DNA of 64,000 nucleotides from contig NC_092568.1 in the NCBI RefSeq assembly GCF_037975245.1, forward strand, positions 8,443,001 to 8,507,000, read 5' to 3'. Made by a program: the position numbers and the translations under genes. Of this stretch, positions 28,201 to 37,200 are shown piece by piece. The stretch comes from Apostichopus japonicus. Its lineage: Eukaryota > Echinodermata > Holothuroidea > Aspidochirotida > Stichopodidae. The notes below the pieces were generated by a model. That model worked only from the letters and a program-made list of their open reading frames with translations, made no database searches and had not been told where the DNA came from. Positions within the stretch are counted from its first letter, which is position 1; each line of letters opens with the position of its first letter.

Positions 28201-31200
28201 TATTCTACTTTTGATCTGTTTTTCTTCTGCAAAAGAAACAAAATATGGGCCAAATTGTCAGTGAATTTAACAGAGAGACTAAGAAGATAGAAAGACAGAT
28301 ATAAAACAAACTGGCTTTCATTGTGCAACAAATTTTTGAAGAGCCATATAAAATAATTAAGTACTTTCAAAAGATTTATTTTGGATAACTGTTTGTTAAT
28401 TAACTTTAATCTCTAAAAAGAAGCATAGCGCAAATGTGATGTCTATTTTAACAGCAGGTTTACCAAACCGACCAACTACAGTTCAAGAAATGAATAAAAT
28501 ATGAACAATCTAAGAGTCCGCCCTCACTCTTTGCAATCGAGCGATTAATGAGTCCTTCCCGTTGAGGATGTTTGTGATGCTCACTACTGGCATTGACTCA
28601 TAACAAAAGGGGATGGTTCTAAATGATCCAAAATCTCAAAACATGTGAGAAAAATAATTAATTGACAGCAAAATTCCACACACTCAAACCAACAAAATGT
28701 CAGTTTTCATTCATTCTTGCAGACTACAAGATAAGAGCAAAACAATGTCCACATTTGGGAAATTTGACTGAGCGACTAAACTTTTGAGAAAACGAGGGCG
28801 ATGTTTCATTATAGCAGTAAATGAAACACTATAACTCAAAATGTTGTCCTTGCCATAGCATAACACATATTTATATTGTTTCAATTGCCATAGCATAACA
28901 CATTAAAATAATTTCAATGCTATAGCATAACACATATTTAATTAGTTTCAATGCAATAGCATAACACATATTAAAATAGTTTCAATGCCATAGCATAACA
29001 CATATTTATAAAGTTTCGATGCCATAGCATAACACATATTTAAATAGTTTAAATGTCATAGCATAACACATATTAAATTAGTTTCAATGCCATAGCATAA
29101 CACATATTTATAAAGTTTCGATGCCATAGCATAACACATATTTAAATAGTTTAAATGTCATAGCATAACACATATTAAATTAGTTTCAACGCCATAGCAT
29201 AACACATATTAAAATAGTTACTTTTAACTTGCAATCAACAGTCCATTATCTTTATATACAGTGTAAAACATACATACATGAATATTGTTACCCTGTGCAC
29301 ATAAAACTAAATAAGTAATGGTCCTATGTCATTTCAAAACTGTAGAGGTAAATTAGAAGGAAGAAAATGGGCATGAATGGGGGGGGGTGAGGGGGTGAGG
29401 ATGGGATGGATGGGAATAACTTACGTTGGACGCTAGAATGCAGTTCTTCTACTGCCTTCAATGAAATACATGACGCAAATGGCCTCAATCTTTCCGTGAA
29501 TTCTGTTTCTTCTTTTGAAGGTTTCCTTTTAACTGAAAAAAACAACAAAAAAACAACAAATTCATGAATACACAAATTCATGACCAATTCAATATTATGA
29601 TAATCCTGATGTGGGCAAGGCCTCAGCTCTACCAGCTGAGCAATATCCAAGCCTAAATTGATAGCGATTCTGATTCATAAATGTCTTCAAAAAGAACCAA
29701 GAATTTTTGATCGGAAACGTGTTTTGAACGAATCATCTAAGAATTACGCTCTTTGCTCTGGCGATCGCGGTATCATTCATCAAAAATACAAATTTCTCTT
29801 AAAATCGCCTTTCCTGCTCTTCCCTGGGTGTTGCATCGAATTAACTCGTAGCACAGTCCCGGTATGCGAGGTAGCTTCTGAAAGACTCCCCCGGCAAAGA
29901 AATGGAATGGTCGTGACTTTCATGACTGTTCCAGCTTTTTCACACAAACATGCATAGGAAACGTTCCTGTTTATCGAAGGATACCATGCGAAGGAAATGC
30001 CTTCTTTAGTCTGTGGGAATCTATTTTCCTTCGGAGCGACTCTTGAATCTACGCCCCGCTGTAAAAATATAAGGTGACTTTTCATTGCTATGATTATTTA
30101 TGGTGATATGAATATAAATCTCTATTGATTACTAATCATTACCACCTTGCACACTTTTGTGGTGAGTGAATTTAGGTCGTAGAATTCTTCATAGAGACTG
30201 GGATGTTCTTGCTCTGCTTTTGTCTGTGGATGCCAGCCATTACTGGCCTTACCCTGGTTACAACACATATCTCTCCGTTCACAAACACATCATTGTTTAG
30301 AAAACTTACCTTCCTTTTCTTTTTCTTTATCTTTATCTTTTCTGGACTTTTGAGGCACTGTTGATACAACAGCTGCTATTAGACCGTAATCCCTAGCGAT
30401 CTTTTTTCTTCTTAATCTCTCCTTCAACGCTCTGGTATACATATCTACATGAGCTTCTTTAAGAGCTACATGGATGAAAGTAGTAAAAAGTAATTGTTTT
30501 CGTTTTGTTATAGAAATAATGAAATGTTACATCAATACATCATCAGTATTTAGACGTCAAAAATGAAACGAGATAAACCTCTTCATTTTGAGGAACAGTT
30601 ATGCTCTTTGATTAGTTATACCTAAGGGATAAAAATCCTGTTTGGTTACTATCACAACTATCATTGTAGTGCTGAATAGCTCTGTTGATTCAGTACAGGA
30701 CTTGTATTGATATGGTCACTCATTTAAATCCTATTCTAGCCCATAACTTTGCTTGCTCTTTCAAAAAGAAGAGAAAAAAAGAATGAAAAAGAAATACACA
30801 GGAAAACATGTAGTTACTACTACTACGTTTCCCCCTCTCCTCCTCCCCCTCCCCCCCCCCCCCTGTGACTTGTTAAATAGGAATACAATCTTAATCTGAA
30901 ACTACCATATAAAGCTAAGCTCTACGCCAAGTTTACATGTGAGTCCATACTACTAACATGGAAAGTAACTGTGCTACGAAATACTTAGATCAGACTGGAA
31001 TCACTGATTACATGCTCATTTCCACAACTTTTGGTGAAGTATTCAGGAGGGCCTCTTAGTCTGATCGGTTTCCATCTTATCTTGAGTAATACATGGAAAG
31101 GTTTGGGAAAACTGCTGATCGATCACAACAACTGCTTAACAAGACTGACTTGCTTTACAACATACCATGGGAGTACTTTGAGATATTATGAAACATCCTA

Positions 31201-34200
31201 GTCTTGTTGTTTTACGAAGACTACAGAAAGACTCGGGAAGAGTCGTGAACTCACCTATGTCTAATTCATCATCTTCCGGAGACACCTGTAGATGGCTGAC
31301 TATTTTTTCGGCATCGTTGTTAGATTCCTGCGAGAAGAAAAACAGAAATGCCAACGTTCGTTAGCTAAAGAGGGGTGCTTAAATTCTCTGAATTATCTCC
31401 ATGAAAACAGGGAAATTGCTAGTAAGAACCCTGAGATGAATTCTTTGATTAACAGTGGTATCATAGCAGGGCATAGATTATTGTCCCATCCAAAAGAGAC
31501 TTACACAGCTTCAGACAAACAAACCAGCTTCATTTGTACAAGTGTTTCGGCATGCTACTACTATTTGAATGATACTTCAGCAAAACAGCTTCTAATCTCA
31601 AACTATTTCTTGAATATTACATTGGTGGTAAAAGGTCACCAAAAACCTTGCCTCTAAGCTTTAGGATACTAAGTTCTTTTAAAGTGTACAAAAAGAACAT
31701 TCCTAGAGGTTCTGACACAGTTTCACAGATATTGAATACAGCACTGGAAGAATTTATTAATTGCTATGCAAAATATCAGCACTAAATTATTCTCCAATTG
31801 AAAAAGTGATAAAATCAGAGACATAAAATACACCAGAAATCAGGTAAACATTTGCAGCTGGCAATAGAGTACTAGTCAAATTTTGGAAATGAATAACAAT
31901 TTCTTCATAATGATGACTATTATACATCATATTTTCCAATCTTGTCATTTTCCATTGAACAGTATAAAATGCTTGTGATATCAAGATCTAAGTTTCTTTT
32001 CAGTACAAACCCACAACAAAAGGAATTATTCCTTTGGAATGTGATCAAAATTGTACTTTTGTCATAATTGTAATCGTTTTTACTATTATCATCCTTTTTT
32101 CCTGTATCAACAAGGGAAACTGCAAGACTGAAATTAACATTTATTATATGCACAGCTGAGCCAAATGAATAATGACAATATTGTAAACAAATAAGAATAC
32201 TGTACTTAATAGCAGGCCCACTCCTGGATGATCATAAAAAATACACTATTCCCATGGTGGTGGTTGGTGTACAAATTACTGGTTGTGCTCCTGAACCTTG
32301 CATACTGTGTTGAAGTTACATGGCTACACGTTAATAACAGACACGGTAGCAAGGAATAATTTAGTGTAAAACTTTTGCGTAGCACTTGTAAGGCTGTGAA
32401 CATTGCCTCTTATTTAATACTATGGTTCCTGCTATGAATCTTTGGACTTGTATACCAATTTGCCCATTTCGAAAGGCATTTTGCGATGCGATCCCGAAAT
32501 AAATTATTCTTTGGGTAGTCGCCATGTCTGAACCTCAAATCATAATCACTTTTTCAAACACAATTTGATTCTACAACTTTGCAACATTGAAACAGAGGAA
32601 AATATTTGTTCTTGTATTTTGGAGCACTTTCATGAACTATTTCACCCATATACAGGAATAATATAGTATACATCAACAAATGCATTAAGTTGGGGATATA
32701 ATTCTTTGCTTCCAGCATTTAATCTCAAACCTTTACAAGTATAAAATCTCTTTCCCATTCTGGCAAGATCTGATCGAAGCATCCATGACATCGAATGTTT
32801 GACGTACAAAACTGACTCACAGAGCAACATCAGAGAGATTTTCATTATTGTTTATCCATTTAAAGAAAATCTCTTACTGCAAAATGTCCGACATATTCAT
32901 CTAAATTTCAGGCCTGAGCAGACGAGAGACATTGCGCCCTCATCCTGATGCAGACTCACCCGCTCAAAGTCATCTCGTAACGGCATGTAACCTAATTCGT
33001 GTTGTTCGAGAAGTGGAAGTTCTACTGGCGCAAAGTTGTTGCTGAGACTGGGAGAGAGCGGTCCTGTAAAAAACCACCATAGAGAATGTAAGAAAGACAT
33101 TCCACTTAAAAATGTACTTTTTTCAAATTTATTATTTGAAACTGCAACTTCAACAAGAAGGTGGTGAATCTTGATGAAAATCAGTAAATGGGAATGACAT
33201 TCGAGATATTGAAAATAAACCGCCGAAGAATTTTTTTTCGGTTAGAACTTGATCGATGTACCGTAACTGATGAGACATTGACAGAGAAGGGTTGGGGTTT
33301 AGAAGTTTAGAGAGTCAAAGGTAGTATTTTATTGATTTACTATTGCTTTGGAACAACGGCATCCTTGTGACAAAACAAGACACCACAAACCAATCCACAT
33401 ACCAAAGCAATTGGTTACTCTACAATGTGTAAGTGTCCACAAAGTGGAAATATCCATCCAGTTTTTTGATGATTGCAACCTCAACATGTACAAAAGCGAC
33501 AGGGCAGGTAACGTAATGCACGAGAAGCTCTCTTTTATACATTTTAAATATAAAGAGCCCGACCTCATCTGTCCTACTTCAAAGAATCTCGGAGAACATG
33601 ATCAATCTTTTCTCGAGTCTCGAGGGTGATGTTACGAATGCCAACCAAATAATTCAGTCATTAAAGATACCCTTTTATATAGATCAAATATTAAACGATT
33701 GAGCACTGACTGGACACTCACCATCGTCTGAACATGTGTGGTCTATAACTGGGTTCGGTCGGACCTTTGGTAAAGTAGCTACAAAGAAGGATGAAATAAA
33801 TATCATATATTACAATTTTCACATTCTTTAAGCATAATTTATAGTCACTTAAAAGTGTTTAAACCATATTAAAAGAGCTATGCAATTCTTGGTGAGACTT
33901 GGAGATTTAACACATGGTTACGTAAACAATACTGGTCCTCTAGGCTTTACACCAACTAACGTTACTCGTTAGTTATACACTAAAAGACTCCAAATAATAT
34001 ACCTAGCCTATGATTTGCCCACATTAGGCTAGCTAGCTTGTTCGTGTTAAAGGAAGCTTCAATATGTGTCATGAATATCTGATGTATGTCTATTTAAAAG
34101 CTAATTTTTCTTCTTCTTGGAGGTTTTGATTGGCAGTTATTGATACATGTAAAGGAAATTGCTGAAACTCATGGCTCAGTTACATCTAGAAGTATAGGCC

Positions 34201-37200
34201 TAGTACATGAATGTATGTATAAAATGAGCAAAACAGGCAGTTGTTATTGTCTGACGTCAAAAATTGTTTTTAACGAAAACATTACCTACTTGTTACTTAG
34301 CGTTTGCCAAGTAAAAATTCTATCACAGTAATCTCTCTTTCATGAATGGCAAGTTGCTGATATGTAAATGCATGTAAGTGAAAATGGAATGCTAAAAATT
34401 CCAGACGAAAGCACATATGGACCTTTGACCCCTAATATCAGCTGACCTAACATAATTTGTTAGACAATAGTAACACCATCAGTTTTCTTTAAAACCATTG
34501 AAAAGGACGCCAATAGATTTTTGCAACATTTAAAGCAAACTTCAACCTTTTCATGAATAACTAATTATATCCTTAACAAGTCTCACAATGTACTAAATTT
34601 TTTTAAGAAATCTGATATTACATATCACAGATTCTTTAAAGTTGAAGTAATCTTACCACCTCCAATATTTGCACCTAAGTAGCATTTTGAGTAATGGTCC
34701 TTTACTTCTTCTTTACTCTTAGTGCCAACATGAGCAGCTGCAGCTTCCCTGTAGAGTAAGGAGAATAGCATCATGTTACTAGATGAAATGTGCAGCAGTT
34801 ACTTTAACTAGTTGAAATATCTGCAAAATTTGCCGAACCATTTGTCCAAGGTTTTTCTTCTTCACTTTTTCAAAGACAAGACAAGCATGTTTTGCCAGAT
34901 ATATGCCACCCAGTACTTTGGGTAATTCACAATATGCTAGCTTGGGGTCAAGTCACAACGACAATTTCAGTTTTACATGGTCTATCGTGTCAGTTACCCC
35001 CGCATATTGTACTGCATATATAGAGTAAGTAACCGTGTAGCGCAGGCTAAGAGTATATCATACTTTCCAGAGCATATCATACTGTATAAATAGAATAAGT
35101 AACCGTATGGCGCAGGCCAAGGGTATATCATACTTTCCAGAGCATATCATACTGTATAAATAGAATAAGTAACCGTATGGCGCAGGCCAAGGGTATATCA
35201 TACTTTCCAGAGCATATCATACTGTATAAATAGAATAAGTAACCGTATGGCGCAGGCCAAGAGTATATCATACTTTCCAGAGCATATCATACTGCATACT
35301 TAGAATAAGTAATCGGGTAGCACAGGCCAAGTGAATATCATACTTTCCAGAGCATACTGTATATATAGAGTAAGTAACCGTGTCACGTAAGTCAAGATGC
35401 TTTGCAAACGTGATGAAATTGTTACACCACATGGTGAAACTGTTAACATCATGCAAAGATTCATAGAAGTTATTGTATACAAGACTTGTTTTTTTATACA
35501 ATATTTCATGATGTAAACGTAACATGAATGAATCTAAAAATTGATATGTGCAAATTCAAATTCGAAATTATTCTTTCTATAAATGTCATGTATATTGCAA
35601 GTTGAGAAAAGTCCAAGTACCATTTGAATGTATTATGAGAATACATCCTAGCTACTATTCGTACTCACCAATTACCATATCCGAATGTTTCTATTCCATC
35701 CAGCAATGCATATTCATCACTCATACTCCATGTACTGTTCCCATGTATGGAGAACAGAGAATTTTCCTGTAAAGAAGAATCCTCAGTAGTTGAAGCTAAA
35801 TCTATTCATTCAAATATACACAGATTACTACCATAAGTAAAAGACACAAAAATCACCACCTGAAAACTCATAACCAGTTCAAGATATCTCTACAAAATGC
35901 TTTGAAATTGAAAGCTCAACGTTCCTCTGGTATCTAGAATAATCTGAGACTAATGTACAGTAATGCATCGGTAGCAGCAGTACATATTTCCGGTGGTTCA
36001 ATACGTTCATACCTCCCTCTGATACTCTGTTTCTAGACTAATTATCTAGTATTATATCTATATGTTATTATGGTTACATGGGAGACCTGAATATCAAAAG
36101 GGCTTTTTATTGGAAATCAAAACTAGGTCTTTTACAAAAGTCAAGAGTGTTTTTCCAATGTATTTATGATCACATCATACCATTATGTAAGAAGTAAATT
36201 CTTACATTTTCATACATGTTTTTACAAATTCCTCTGATTTCACCGAATATCTCCACTGACTAATGAGAGATATAAGAGCTTCCTTTTCCAGAGGTATAGA
36301 TTGCAAGATAATATTCCTTTGCCAGGCTATATGTCACACTTTACTTGACCAGTTTCAGATATATGTTTTTCCAAAGTACATTCATTCATGTTTTCCATGC
36401 TATAATCACGACAGAATTGAGAAAATAACGCAGATGAACTACGGTATGTGAAGGTAATTGTCATCAAACACACAAACTACCAAAACACACCCTCCTCCCT
36501 CCCTCACACCCTCCTCCCTCCCTCCCACCCCCCTCCCCTCCATAAAAAAATCCTTTTCTTATAATATATAATCAAAACTTCTCAGATGGAACGTGACGAG
36601 AATGTTACATTTCGACTTACATTTTAATTAAAGCAGTCAGAAAATAAAAATTGAACTTACTGTTATCTGGTAATCATGGTCTCTTTTATGGGTTCCTAGT
36701 TCAGCACCGGAAACAAAGCACTGTTGATTGCAAAAGAAATAAAAATAAAATCAATAAGAAGTCATCCACATCATTTTTGAGCCAAAAACATGAATTCAAA
36801 AACCTTCACTGAATTTTACTAAACATACTGTTCATTGGGTCACATCTTTTTCTATCTTGGACATTTTTCAACCTGATGCTCATAATCACCAGATGTGTGT
36901 TCTCATAGGAATACTGAAACAAATGTACTGCAGCAACCATTGGGACATGCCACTAAACAAGGTTATTAAAAGGCTAGGCTCTAGCATATTACATGTATTG
37001 CAAAATGTTTATACGCTTGGGGTGACATATTACAAGTGAAGCAAACAAAAATTGTCAGAGTCTCATAGATTGCTTTACGGTGGTCATTCCTATCATGTTA
37101 TGCTCTTGTTACATGCAAAAACATCAAGGAGAATTGTGTTGCTAATTAAGGAACAACAAATCCTGTCCTCTGCTTATCATGTCTATGTACATTGTGACAG

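Larger units (their letters stand above)
27806..34656. other. TADA2B introns 5-11 (noncoding stretches between exons)
   Basis: The stretches 27806-28154, 28227-29424, 29533-30309, 30466-31254, 31328-32959, 33064-33721 and 33779-34656 carry no further gene that I can recognise. They contain a 34-bp array (28853-29220), a tRNA-like fragment (29603-29652), an oligo-C run near 30848-30862 and a dispersed repeat copy (32395-32520). Confidence 0.6.

Noticed and set aside
29603..29652. Complete tRNA gene
   Set aside because: The D-arm text is clear, but I could not find an acceptor stem or T-arm at the right distance.
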